Positions 1 through 5,363 of a stretch of 5,544 bases of DNA are shown one piece after another. This DNA comes from an uncultured Tabrizicola sp. (lineage in GTDB: Bacteria > Pseudomonadota > Alphaproteobacteria > Rhodobacterales > Rhodobacteraceae). The notes beneath the pieces were generated by a model. The model saw only the letters and a program-made list of their open reading frames with translations, was not told the DNA's origin and searched no databases. A program made the translations under genes and the position numbers. Numbering within the stretch: position 1 is the first letter of the stretch; the number at the start of each line of letters is the position of its first letter. Location: assembly GCA_937858255.1 (NCBI GenBank), contig CALLZQ010000374.1, positions 1 through 5,544 of the forward strand, in the 5' to 3' direction.

Positions 1-378
1 CAGCAGGATCTGGAAATCAACGGCCATGCCATCGAGGTTCGGATCAATGCCGAGCGGCTGCCGAATTTCGCCCCCTGCCCCGGCAAGGTGCGGGTGTTCC
101 ACGCCCCCGGCGGTCTGGGCGTGCGGATGGATTCGGCGCTCTATGGCGGCTATTCGATTCCGCCCTATTACGACAGCCTGATCGGCAAGCTGATCGTCCA
201 TGGCCGCGACCGGCCCGAGGCGCTGTCGCGCCTGCGCCGCGCGCTTGGCGAGTTGATCGTGGACGGGGTGGATACGACCGTTCCGCTGTTCGACGCGCTG
301 CTGGCCGAGCCGGATATCCAGACCGGCGAATATAACATTCACTGGCTGGAAAAATGGCTGGCGCGCCAGTTCGGCTAA
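1..378 (+). CDS. accC: Acetyl-CoA carboxylase biotin carboxylase subunit, C-terminal part (5' end outside window)
   Basis: AccC carboxylates biotin on the carrier protein AccB using ATP and bicarbonate, the first half-reaction of acetyl-CoA carboxylase in cytosolic fatty-acid synthesis. The frame is open from base 1 and ends with TAA at 376-378, giving 125 residues. This is roughly the last quarter of a protein usually about 450 residues long. Visible landmarks are GHAIEVRINAE at residues 8-18, holding the conserved catalytic-site arginine (Arg14 here, equivalent to E. coli Arg338), then PGKV, FHAPGGLGVRMDS, PPYYDSLIGKLIVHG, and the closing GEYNIHWLEKWL. All match the biotin carboxylase C-terminal domain (family knowledge). 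accB normally lies just upstream, which cannot be checked here. aat follows in the same direction after 57 bases, so the two may be co-transcribed. Nothing looks damaged; the gene is partial only because the window starts inside it. Confidence 0.96.
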   Translation, partial: QQDLEINGHAIEVRINAERLPNFAPCPGKVRVFHAPGGLGVRMDSALYGGYSIPPYYDSLIGKLIVHGRDRPEALSRLRRALGELIVDGVDTTVPLFDALLAEPDIQTGEYNIHWLEKWLARQFG

Positions 379-423
379 GTGCTGCGGCAGGTGCAGGGTC
401 AACCTGCGCCTGCGCCCTTGGCT

Positions 424-428
424 AGGGG
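424..428 (+). promoter_or_regulatory. Shine-Dalgarno for aat that decides the start
   Basis: AGGGG sits seven bases before the GTG at 436. The alternative in-frame GTG at 379 directly follows the accC stop codon, and the extra residues it would add (rich in Gln, Pro and Ala) do not resemble Aat. This favours 436 as the start. Confidence 0.6.
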
Positions 429-435
429 CGCGTCT

Positions 436-1089
436 GTGGCGACGGAACTGACCCCTGACATGTTACTGCGCGCCTATAGCGTCGGGATCTTTCCCATGGC
501 GCAGTCGCGCGACGATCCTGAAGTCGGCTGGTACGATCCACGGCGGCGCGGCGTGTTTCCCCTCGACGGCTTTCACATCTCGCGCAGCCTCGCACGGGCG
601 ATCCGGCGCGGCGATTATCGCATCACGATCAATCAGGATTTCGCCGGGGTGGTAACGGGTTGTGCCGACCGCGAGGAAACCTGGATCAACGCTGATATAT
701 TTGACATCTACCTGCGCCTGCACCGCGCCGGCCACGCCCATTCGGTCGAGCTTTGGGCTGGGGACGGGCTGATGGGCGGGGTTTATGGCGTGACGCTCGG
801 CTCGGCCTTCTTTGGCGAGTCGATGTTCTCGCGCCAGACCAATGCCTCAAAAATCGTGCTGGCCTGGCTGATTCACCGCCTGCGGGCGGGCGGGTTCACG
901 CTGTTTGACACCCAGTTTCTGACACCCCATCTGGCCAGCCTTGGCGCCATTGAAATCAGCCGCATGGAATACCGGCGCCAGCTTGCCGAAGCGATGCAGC
1001 AAAGCGCAACCTTTCAGCCCGAGGGCTATGCGCCCTACCCTTCGTTGATTTCCTCGATGGGTTCCTCGGGCGCCTCGGGTTCTTCCTGA
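436..1089 (+). CDS. aat: Leucyl/phenylalanyl-tRNA-protein transferase
   Basis: Aat transfers Leu or Phe from charged tRNA to proteins with N-terminal Lys or Arg, marking them for the ClpS adaptor and Clp proteolysis (bacterial N-degron pathway, cytosol). From the GTG at 436 it has 217 residues. Family landmarks are LLRAYSVGIFPMA (10-22), WYDPRRRGVFPLDGFHISRSL (32-52), ETWIN (81-85), GGVYGVTLGSAFFGESMFS (114-132) and FDTQFLTPHLASLG (157-170). The last supplies the Asp and Gln (158 and 160) aligned with the catalytic Asp186/Gln188 of E. coli; Glu128 matches the conserved Glu of GESMF. An upstream in-frame GTG at 379 would add 19 residues, but its sequence is atypical and the ribosome site fits 436. 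The last 18 codons overlap the 3' end of the convergent DUF2155 gene and encode an odd Ser/Gly-rich tail. accC lies 57 bases upstream. Confidence 0.95.
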   Translation: MATELTPDMLLRAYSVGIFPMAQSRDDPEVGWYDPRRRGVFPLDGFHISRSLARAIRRGDYRITINQDFAGVVTGCADREETWINADIFDIYLRLHRAGHAHSVELWAGDGLMGGVYGVTLGSAFFGESMFSRQTNASKIVLAWLIHRLRAGGFTLFDTQFLTPHLASLGAIEISRMEYRRQLAEAMQQSATFQPEGYAPYPSLISSMGSSGASGSS

Positions 1090-1457
1090 ACCTCGGGCGC
1101 GACGAAACCGGAATCGCAGGTCAACACCCACAGGTCATAGCGCGGATGATCCATGGCCGAGAGCGCGGGGCTGGAGGCCAGCATCCAGCCGGCAAAGACC
1201 GGATCGGCCCGGCCCTCTTCCATCACCGTCAGATGCGCCTGTGCGTCACCGGCGGGGTTGTCGCGGGGAAAGCGGCAATCGTCGAGTTGCACGGTCAGCC
1301 GGCCCTGCGTACCGGCCTGTCCGCGCGACAGCGCGAGGTCATAGAGCTTGCCCGTCACCTTATCCAGCAGACGAAGGGTGCCGCCGGGGGCCGACTCCAT
1401 CTCCTGACCAAAGGCCGGTGCGGCGGCAAAGATCATCGCCATCATCCAGGGTTTCAC
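1035..1457 (-). CDS. DUF2155 domain protein, exported, function unknown
   Basis: This 140-residue protein starts at GTG (1457) and belongs by its motifs to the alphaproteobacterial DUF2155 family, whose function is unknown. Residues 1-17 look like a signal peptide with a short hydrophobic stretch (MMAMIFAAAPAFG) and likely cleavage before Gln18, so it probably acts in the periplasm. The domain spans about 27-118. Its marks are LRLLDKVTGKLYDL (28-41), a central DDCRFP, and FAGWMLASSPALSAMDHPRY (88-107) followed by DLWVLTC. Cys61 and Cys114 are the only cysteines and could form a disulfide (inference). The tail from 121 is acidic and proline-rich, with repeated EEP, and probably disordered. The start overlaps the mlaD stop by four bases (GTGA), implying translational coupling; a GAGGGA ribosome site lies inside mlaD. 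The 3' end overlaps convergent aat by 55 bases. Family assignment is fairly secure; the role is not known. Confidence 0.88.
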   Translation of the reverse strand: MKPWMMAMIFAAAPAFGQEMESAPGGTLRLLDKVTGKLYDLALSRGQAGTQGRLTVQLDDCRFPRDNPAGDAQAHLTVMEEGRADPVFAGWMLASSPALSAMDHPRYDLWVLTCDSGFVAPEVQEEPEAPEEPIEEINEG

Positions 1458-1927
1458 GGCGCGGTTCCCTCATTGGCCGGGGCATCGCCCGCGCCACTCG
1501 CAAATTTCAACAGCAGTGACACCAGGCTGACCGAGCCCTGCGTATCCTCGATCTCTGCCCCGGGCGCCAAGGTCTCGACCGCGCCGCCGGGCAGGATTTC
1601 GACGTAATTACCGCCAAGTAACCCCTCAGAGGAAATCAAGATCGCGCTATCTTCGGGCAGGCGCACATCGTCGCGCAGGCTGATCGTGGCATCGGCGAAA
1701 AAGGTCTGGGGATTCAGCCGCAGATCGGTGATCGTGCCAACCTTCAGCCCGGCAAGACGCACATCGGAACCGATGCTGATCCCATCTACCGCCCGGAAAG
1801 AGGCGGTCAGCGTATAGCCAGAGGCAGGTGCCCCCAGCCCGGCGATCTGGGACGCATAGAACAGAAAGCCCGCCGCCACGCCAAGAACGGCCGTGCCGGC
1901 AAGGATCTCACCCGTTTCCGAGGCCAT
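1454..1927 (-). CDS. mlaD: MCE-family phospholipid transport protein MlaD
   Basis: MlaD is the inner-membrane-anchored, periplasmic MCE component of the Mla ABC system, which moves phospholipids between the inner and outer membranes (family knowledge). From ATG at 1927 it is 157 residues. Residues 8-28 form one hydrophobic N-terminal anchor. The MCE domain runs from about 38 to 114, beginning YTLTASFRAVDGISIGSDV, then RLAGLKVGTITDL, and closing with the hallmark GLLGGNYVEILPGG (102-115). The C-terminal segment SVSLVSLLLKFASG is the usual short helix. In-frame sequence extends upstream to 2002, but that part overlaps the NDUFA12 gene and is not MlaD-like. ATG 1927 follows the NDUFA12 stop by one base and has GGAA four bases before it. 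The other Mla genes (mlaE, mlaF, mlaC) are not in the window, so this is an orphan mlaD locally. The stop overlaps the DUF2155 GTG start. Confidence 0.93.
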   Translation of the reverse strand: MASETGEILAGTAVLGVAAGFLFYASQIAGLGAPASGYTLTASFRAVDGISIGSDVRLAGLKVGTITDLRLNPQTFFADATISLRDDVRLPEDSAILISSEGLLGGNYVEILPGGAVETLAPGAEIEDTQGSVSLVSLLLKFASGAGDAPANEGTAP

Positions 1928-1928
1928 G

Positions 1929-2303
1929 TTATTCCGGTTGCCAGGCTTCGTAATCGGCGCGGGCCACCGGCTGAGCGCGGCGGATCGAGCCGGGCGGCGC
2001 ATAGGCCGCGGGCGTGCCGGTCAGGTTTTCCTGATGCGGCTTTTCCCAGGCCTTGTGGACCAGCGGCGCCTTGGTCGGCGGCTCATCCCAGCTATGATGC
2101 AGCCAGCCATGCCAATCGGGCGGCACGCGGCTGGCCTCAGCCTCACCGTTGAAGATTACCCAGCGGCGTTTGCCGTCACGGGTCTGGTAATAGATATTGC
2201 CCTGATCGTCGTCCCCGACCTTAACGCCATGGCGCGAGGTCCAGACCTGCGTCGCCAGCGTTTGACCATTCCACCAGGTGACGAGACGTTTCAGAAAGGA
2301 CAT
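1929..2303 (-). CDS. NADH:ubiquinone oxidoreductase accessory subunit, NDUFA12 family
   Basis: This 124-residue protein is the bacterial homologue of mitochondrial complex I subunit NDUFA12 (B17.2), one of a few supernumerary subunits shared by alphaproteobacteria such as Paracoccus and mitochondria. It is expected to bind the peripheral arm of complex I on the cytoplasmic side (family knowledge). Visible family marks are [20 protein letters not shown] (3-22), then [35 protein letters not shown] leading into HGWLHH, and [19 protein letters not shown] near the C-terminus. No signal or membrane segment is seen. The frame stays open upstream to 2423, but ATG 2303 has GGAG eight bases before it, and the upstream part overlaps the clpX terminator and is not family-like. 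nuo genes are absent, in keeping with NDUFA12 being encoded apart from the nuo operon. mlaD begins one base after the stop, so the two are probably coupled. Confidence 0.95.
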   Translation of the reverse strand: MSFLKRLVTWWNGQTLATQVWTSRHGVKVGDDDQGNIYYQTRDGKRRWVIFNGEAEASRVPPDWHGWLHHSWDEPPTKAPLVHKAWEKPHQENLTGTPAAYAPPGSIRRAQPVARADYEAWQPE

Positions 2304-2311
2304 GGGCAGGA

Positions 2312-2315
2312 CTCC
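2312..2315 (-). promoter_or_regulatory. Shine-Dalgarno deciding the NDUFA12 start
   Basis: GGAG on the minus strand lies eight bases before ATG 2303. It supports this start over in-frame upstream starts that would read through the clpX terminator. Confidence 0.6.
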
Positions 2316-2334
2316 GGTGCTTTGCCCCTGATAT

Positions 2335-2350
2335 GGCCGAAACAGCGGCC
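2335..2350. repeat. Small inverted repeat upstream of the NDUFA12 gene
   Basis: GGCCG and CGGCC flank a six-base loop (AAACAG). It lies between the clpX terminator and the NDUFA12 start, where a promoter for the NDUFA12-mlaD-DUF2155 unit would be expected. It has no T-tract. An operator or leader hairpin is possible, but at five base pairs in GC-rich DNA it may be chance. Confidence 0.3.
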
Positions 2351-2379
2351 AAGGTCCAGTGCCAAGGCGCCGCGCCCGC

Positions 2380-2408
2380 AAAGGAAAGGGCGGGTCAATG
2401 ACCCGCCC
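2380..2408 (-). terminator. Intrinsic terminator after clpX
   Basis: On the minus strand, GGGCGGGT and ACCCGCCC form a perfect 8-bp stem around a five-base loop (CATTG), followed directly by TTTCCTTT (2387-2380). It begins 25 bases after the clpX stop. On the plus strand no T-tract follows the stem, so it works in the clpX direction. It should separate clpX from the NDUFA12-mlaD-DUF2155 unit, which then needs its own promoter in roughly 2304-2379; I see no convincing -35/-10 pair there. Confidence 0.85.
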
Positions 2409-2433
2409 CTGATCCTTCACCATCTGCCGACCA

Positions 2434-3699
2434 TCAACCGGCGTTGGCGGTTTCCTTTTTCTTCGGCGCCTCGGTATAGACCAGCATCGGCTTGGCCCCG
2501 GCGTTCACCGCCTCATCCTTGACGACGACCTCTTGCACGCCCTCCATCCCCGGCAGCTCGAACATGGTGTCGAGGAGGATATCCTCCATGATCGAGCGCA
2601 GGCCGCGCGCACCGGTCTTGCGCTTGATCGCCCGCTTGGCGATGGCGCTGAGCGCGTCGGTGGTAAAGGTCAGCTTGACGCCCTCGATGTCAAAGAGCCG
2701 CTGGTACTGTTTGACCAGCGCATTCTTCGGCTCGGTCAGGATGGTGACCAGCGCGGCCTCATCCAGATCGGCAAGCGTCGCAAGCACCGGCAGACGGCCG
2801 ACGAATTCCGGGATCAGACCGAATTTCAGCAGGTCTTCGGGCTCCAGTTCCTTGAACAACTCGCCCGCGCCGCGGGAATCCGGGTCCTTGACATCGGCGC
2901 CAAAGCCGATGCCCTGCCCCTTGCCGCGCTGCGCGATGATCTTTTCCAGACCGGCAAAGGCGCCGCCGCAGATAAAGAGGATGTTGGTCGTGTCCACTTG
3001 CAGGAATTCCTGCTGCGGATGCTTGCGCCCGCCCTGCGGCGGCACCGAGGCAACCGTGCCCTCCATGATCTTCAAGAGCGCCTGCTGCACCCCCTCACCC
3101 GAGACATCGCGGGTGATCGAGGGGTTGTCGGACTTGCGGGTGATCTTGTCGACCTCGTCGATATAGACGATGCCGCGCTGCGCCCGTTCCACATTGTATT
3201 CGCTGGCCTGCAACAGCTTGAGGATGATGTTTTCCACATCCTCACCGACATAGCCGGCCTCGGTCAGCGTGGTCGCATCGGCCATGGTAAAGGGCACATC
3301 GAGGATGCGGGCGAGGGTCTGCGCCAGCAGCGTCTTGCCGCAGCCGGTCGGACCGATCAGCAGGATGTTCGACTTGGCCAGTTCGATATCGGTCTTGGAC
3401 GAATGATTGAGGCGCTTGTAATGGTTATGCACCGCCACCGAGAGGACGCGCTTGGCATGTTCCTGGCCGATGACATAATCATCCAGCACCTTGCAGATAT
3501 CGCGCGGGGTCGGCACCCCGTCACTGGATTTCAGCCCGGTGGACTTGGTTTCCTCGCGGATGATGTCCATGCACAACTCAACGCATTCATCGCAGATGAA
3601 AACGGTCGGCCCGGCGATCAGCTTTCGGACTTCATGCTGGCTCTTGCCGCAGAAGGAACAGTAAAGGGTGTTCTTGCTGTCGCCTGAATTATTCGCCAT
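2434..3699 (-). CDS. clpX: ATP-dependent Clp protease ATP-binding subunit ClpX
   Basis: ClpX is a hexameric AAA+ unfoldase that recognises, unfolds and threads substrates into ClpP. The 421-residue product matches the usual family length. In order it has a Cys4 zinc-binding domain (Cys14, Cys17, Cys36, Cys39), Walker A GPTGCGKT (116-123), the GYVG pore-1 loop (149-152), Walker B IVYIDE (177-182), the pore-2 RKH motif (225-227), the ClpP-docking IGF loop (264-266), the EFVGRLP arginine finger (Arg302) and sensor-2 GARGLRS (363-369). All key residues are present. ATG 3699 is preceded by GAGGA at a six-base spacing. clpP lies 103 bases upstream in the same direction, the usual clpP-clpX order, but a hairpin and a possible promoter in the gap suggest partly independent expression. 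An intrinsic terminator follows the stop. The Lys- and Ala-rich tail (about 410-421) is a non-conserved extension. Confidence 0.99.
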   Translation of the reverse strand: MANNSGDSKNTLYCSFCGKSQHEVRKLIAGPTVFICDECVELCMDIIREETKSTGLKSSDGVPTPRDICKVLDDYVIGQEHAKRVLSVAVHNHYKRLNHSSKTDIELAKSNILLIGPTGCGKTLLAQTLARILDVPFTMADATTLTEAGYVGEDVENIILKLLQASEYNVERAQRGIVYIDEVDKITRKSDNPSITRDVSGEGVQQALLKIMEGTVASVPPQGGRKHPQQEFLQVDTTNILFICGGAFAGLEKIIAQRGKGQGIGFGADVKDPDSRGAGELFKELEPEDLLKFGLIPEFVGRLPVLATLADLDEAALVTILTEPKNALVKQYQRLFDIEGVKLTFTTDALSAIAKRAIKRKTGARGLRSIMEDILLDTMFELPGMEGVQEVVVKDEAVNAGAKPMLVYTEAPKKKETANAG

Positions 3700-3728
3700 C
3701 GGGTGTCCTCAAGACCAGTTTGGTGGAA

Positions 3729-3763
3729 AGTCTAGGCCAAGGCCCCGCCGTCCACAATGTCAA
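3729..3763 (-). promoter_or_regulatory. Candidate clpX promoter in the clpP-clpX gap
   Basis: A perfect TTGACA -35 hexamer lies at 3763-3758 (minus strand). At a 17-base spacing the -10 would be TTGGCC (3740-3735), a poor match; TAGACT (3734-3729) looks better but is 23 bases away. Alphaproteobacterial promoters often have weak -10 boxes, so this remains possible. The -35 overlaps the T-rich end of the hairpin just upstream. Confidence 0.35.
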
Positions 3764-3796
3764 ATCGCCCCCCGCACGGACCTGCCGACGGGGGGC
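3761..3796 (-). terminator. Hairpin between clpP and clpX, terminator-like or attenuator
   Basis: On the minus strand, GCCCCCCG (3796-3789) pairs perfectly with CGGGGGGC (3774-3767). A second inner stem, CGG/CCG (3787-3785 with 3779-3777), closes a five-base loop. It starts six bases after the clpP stop and is followed by GATTTG, a weak T-tract. Partial termination or mRNA end protection would lower clpX relative to clpP; this function is inference. Confidence 0.6.
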
Positions 3797-3802
3797 CGGC
3801 GA

Positions 3803-4432
3803 TCACTTCGACGTATCGTCCATCTTGCCGCGCGAGGTCACGATCTCATCGACATGGCCCCATTCCTTGGCTTCTTCCGGGGTCATCCACTTGTCCCTCT
3901 CCATCGCCTCGCGCACTTCCTCATAGGACTGGCCCGAATGGCGCATGTAGAGCTGATACATCCGCTCGCGCGTCTGTTCGATGTGGCGGGCGGAAATCAG
4001 GATGTCGGCGGCGGTGCCCTGGGTTCCGCCCGAGGGCTGGTGAACCAGGAATTCGGCATTGGGCAGCGAGAAGCGCATCCCCTTTTCGCCGCCGATGGCG
4101 ATCACCGAGCCCATCGAGGCCGCCAGCCCGCAGACCAGCGTCGACACCTTGGGGCGGATGTACTGCATCGTGTCGTAGATCGACATGCCAGCCACCACCG
4201 ACCCACCGGGCGAGTTGATGTACATGCTGATTTCCTTGGACGGGTTTTCCGCCTCAAGATGCAAGAGCTGCGCCACGATCAGCGAGGCCATGCCGTCATG
4301 CACCGGACCATTGACGAAAATGATCCGCTCTTTGAGCAGGCGGCTGAAGATGTCATAGGCACGCTCGCCACGGCTGGTCTGTTCGACCACCATCGGCACG
4401 AGGTTCATATAGGTGTCAATCGGATCACGCAT
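3803..4432 (-). CDS. clpP: ATP-dependent Clp protease proteolytic subunit ClpP
   Basis: ClpP is the serine protease of ClpXP/ClpAP and forms a double-heptamer chamber. From ATG 4432 it has 209 residues (E. coli 207). The catalytic triad is Ser106 in GLAASMGS, His131 in LVHQPSGG and Asp180 in MERDKW; the Ser-His-Asp spacing (25 and 49) equals that of E. coli. Residues 10-39, [20 protein letters not shown] onward, match the mature N-terminus, implying a short propeptide of about nine residues. The frame continues upstream to 4516, but those 28 residues are not ClpP-like, and AGGA five bases before ATG 4432 supports the chosen start. From residue 78 on, the sequence departs from common ClpP at usually conserved places (GLAAS for [15 protein letters not shown] for GGYQGQATDI). 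clpX lies downstream, and candidate vegetative and heat-shock promoters lie upstream. Confidence 0.98.
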   Translation of the reverse strand: MRDPIDTYMNLVPMVVEQTSRGERAYDIFSRLLKERIIFVNGPVHDGMASLIVAQLLHLEAENPSKEISMYINSPGGSVVAGMSIYDTMQYIRPKVSTLVCGLAASMGSVIAIGGEKGMRFSLPNAEFLVHQPSGGTQGTAADILISARHIEQTRERMYQLYMRHSGQSYEEVREAMERDKWMTPEEAKEWGHVDEIVTSRGKMDDTSK

Positions 4433-4437
4433 CTTGG

Positions 4438-4441
4438 TCCT
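4438..4441 (-). promoter_or_regulatory. Shine-Dalgarno deciding the clpP start
   Basis: AGGA on the minus strand lies five bases before ATG 4432, within a longer purine-rich stretch (GAGAGGCAGGA). It favours 4432 over the in-frame start at 4516. Confidence 0.6.
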
Positions 4442-4457
4442 GCCTCTCAAGTCTCTC

Positions 4458-4486
4458 GAATGGGGATATCGGGCGTTCTTTACCAG
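4458..4486 (-). promoter_or_regulatory. Candidate heat-shock (sigma-32/RpoH type) promoter for clpP
   Basis: On the minus strand, CTGGTAA (4486-4480) is followed after 14 bases by CCCCATTC (4465-4458). The E. coli sigma-32 consensus is CTTGAAA, 11-16 bases, CCCCATNT. The -10 is nearly perfect; the -35 has two mismatches, one in the important TTG. A start about seven bases downstream would leave a leader of roughly 20 bases containing the ribosome site. Confidence 0.4.
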
Positions 4487-4487
4487 A

Positions 4488-4516
4488 GTCTTAGTAGGGC
4501 GATTGAGGGGCTGCAA
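4488..4516 (-). promoter_or_regulatory. Candidate vegetative promoter for clpP
   Basis: TTGCAG (4516-4511) and TAAGAC (4493-4488) on the minus strand are separated by exactly 17 bases, a fair sigma-70-type match. It lies just upstream of the heat-shock-like site, so clpP may have tandem promoters. It also starts inside the 108-base gap after the ynjF-like gene, where I see no terminator. Confidence 0.4.
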
Positions 4517-4540
4517 GGGCAGGTCTGGTGCATAAATCCG

Positions 4541-5155
4541 CTAGGGATGGTGAAATACCCCCCGCGCCAGCACAACCCGCGCTATGGCCGTGATCAGACA
4601 CAGACCGCCAAACACCCAGGCCGCAGGGGCAAAAAGCTGTGGAAACAGGCATAAAAACGCGAAAAAGCCGATGGTTTCGGCGCCTTCGAGCAGTCCTTGG
4701 GCGTAATAGAGCGATTTTTGCCCCTGCGCGGTCGTTTCCATTCCGCGCTTGCCGGCGATGGCCGCAAAACCCAGAAAACTGGCCGCATTGACATAGAAAC
4801 TGGCGATCAAGAAAGCGCCGGCCACCGCATTTTCTGCCGGCGCACGCAGGATCAGCGCCAAGGGTACGGCGGCGTAAAAGATGAAATCGCAGAAAATGTC
4901 GAGATAGCCGCCGTAATCGGTCTTGCGGCTGGCGCGGGCAATGGCGCCATCCAGCCCGTCGGCCAACCGCCCCAGGGCCAGCAGAAAAAGCGCCAGCCAG
5001 CCCGGTCCCGAGAGGGCGAGTGTCACCGCGCAGGCCAGCCCGAGGATCAGCCCCGCCACCGTCACCCGGTCAGCGCCGATCCCCCGCGCCGCGGCCGCCT
5101 GCCCCAAACGGTTCAGCGGCGGATCAATCCAGGGGCGCAATTTGGCATCAAACAT
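4541..5155 (-). CDS. CDP-alcohol phosphatidyltransferase family membrane protein, YnjF-like
   Basis: Enzymes of this family join an alcohol to the phosphatidyl group of a CDP-activated lipid at the inner membrane, for example in making phosphatidylglycerol or phosphatidylserine. The 204-residue product has the signature D66-xx-D69-G-xx-A-R74, then G82-xxx-D86-xxx-D90; all four metal-binding aspartates are present. The Arg-to-Gly gap is seven residues, one shorter than the eight or nine usually quoted. Hydrophobic segments lie at about 33-62, 88-103, 109-130 and 155-195, suggesting several membrane helices. From memory, DGLDGA, GGYLDI, the SLYY-x3-LLEG-x-ETI region and FAPAAWVFG resemble E. 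coli YnjF, whose substrate is unknown, more than PgsA or PssA. ATG 5155 has AAGGG six bases before it. It diverges from a YnjB-like binding protein gene, and clpP lies 108 bases downstream. The family is secure; the substrate is not. Confidence 0.88.
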   Translation of the reverse strand: MFDAKLRPWIDPPLNRLGQAAAARGIGADRVTVAGLILGLACAVTLALSGPGWLALFLLALGRLADGLDGAIARASRKTDYGGYLDIFCDFIFYAAVPLALILRAPAENAVAGAFLIASFYVNAASFLGFAAIAGKRGMETTAQGQKSLYYAQGLLEGAETIGFFAFLCLFPQLFAPAAWVFGGLCLITAIARVVLARGVFHHP

Positions 5156-5208
5156 GTGAAACCCTTCTATCTCAAAGACTTGGGCGTCACTTCGTGCTGT
5201 GGGGTGCA

Positions 5209-5234
5209 GGTGTTACAGCGCTCACACCCTTGTG
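5209..5234. repeat. Overlapping inverted repeats in the divergent intergenic region
   Basis: GGTGT (5209-5213) and ACACC (5224-5228) form a dyad with a ten-base spacer that contains the palindrome AGCGCT (5217-5222). The second half overlaps another dyad, CACA (5223-5226) with TGTG (5231-5234). Lying between two divergent genes, these could be operator sites. The arms are short, so chance is possible. Confidence 0.35.
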
Positions 5235-5261
5235 CGAAATGCGAAACCGTGCCGATTTGCG

Positions 5262-5290
5262 CTTGAAACCGGCCTGCCCTAACCCCTACC
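5262..5290 (+). promoter_or_regulatory. Weak candidate promoter for the binding-protein gene
   Basis: CTTGAAA (5262-5268) is followed 14 bases later by CCCCTACC (5283-5290), which has a sigma-32-like -35 but a poor -10. An overlapping vegetative reading is TTGCGC (5257-5262), 17 bases, TAACCC (5280-5285). Neither is strong, but this is the most promoter-like stretch before the gene. Confidence 0.25.
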
Positions 5291-5329
5291 CCTTGGCGTC
5301 AGACGCCCCGCCGCAGCAAAGCAGGCCGG
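5269..5329 (+). repeat. Nested inverted repeat in the putative leader of the binding-protein gene
   Basis: CCGGCCTGC (5269-5277) and GCAGGCCGG (5321-5329) are perfect 9-base complements. Between them GGCGT (5295-5299) and ACGCC (5303-5307) form an inner hairpin with a three-base loop. No T-tract follows, so it is not an ordinary terminator. If transcribed it could fold as a leader structure ending about 24 bases before the ribosome site. I do not recognise any known riboswitch. Confidence 0.45.
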
Positions 5330-5353
5330 GCCAGGACAGGCAAGCCGCGTGAT

Positions 5354-5359
5354 GGAGGG
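5354..5359 (+). promoter_or_regulatory. Shine-Dalgarno deciding the binding-protein start
   Basis: GGAGGG lies four bases before ATG 5364. It overlaps the alternative in-frame ATG at 5352, which has no comparable site of its own, so 5364 is the likelier start. Confidence 0.65.
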
Positions 5360-5363
5360 TTTC

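Noticed and set aside
379..435. N-terminal extension of aat starting at GTG 379
   Set aside because: The 19 extra residues are Gln/Pro/Ala-rich and unlike Aat; the ribosome site fits GTG 436 better.
1146..1607. Plus-strand frames over the DUF2155 and mlaD genes
   Set aside because: They are mirror frames of two well-supported minus-strand genes, with low-complexity Arg- and Gly-rich translations.
1928..2002. N-terminal extension of MlaD from 2002
   Set aside because: It overlaps the end of the NDUFA12 gene, and the MlaD membrane anchor begins directly after ATG 1927.
1893..2522. Open frame of 209 codons on the plus strand over the NDUFA12 gene
   Set aside because: It crosses the clpX terminator and lies opposite a clear NDUFA12 gene; it has no convincing start site or domain.
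2533..3687. Long open frame (384 codons) on the plus strand opposite clpX
   Set aside because: clpX is complete with every family motif on the minus strand. The antisense frame is a by-product of GC-rich codon usage and its translation resembles no family I know.
3668..4654. Open frame of 328 codons on the plus strand across clpP and its flanks
   Set aside because: It runs antisense to an intact ClpP, is rich in His, Arg and Gly as mirror frames are, and has no recognisable domain.
5269..5329. Known riboswitch such as TPP upstream of the binding-protein gene
   Set aside because: I do not see the conserved TPP core (CUGAGA and the later conserved segment) or any other riboswitch core I can recognise; only inverted repeats are supported.
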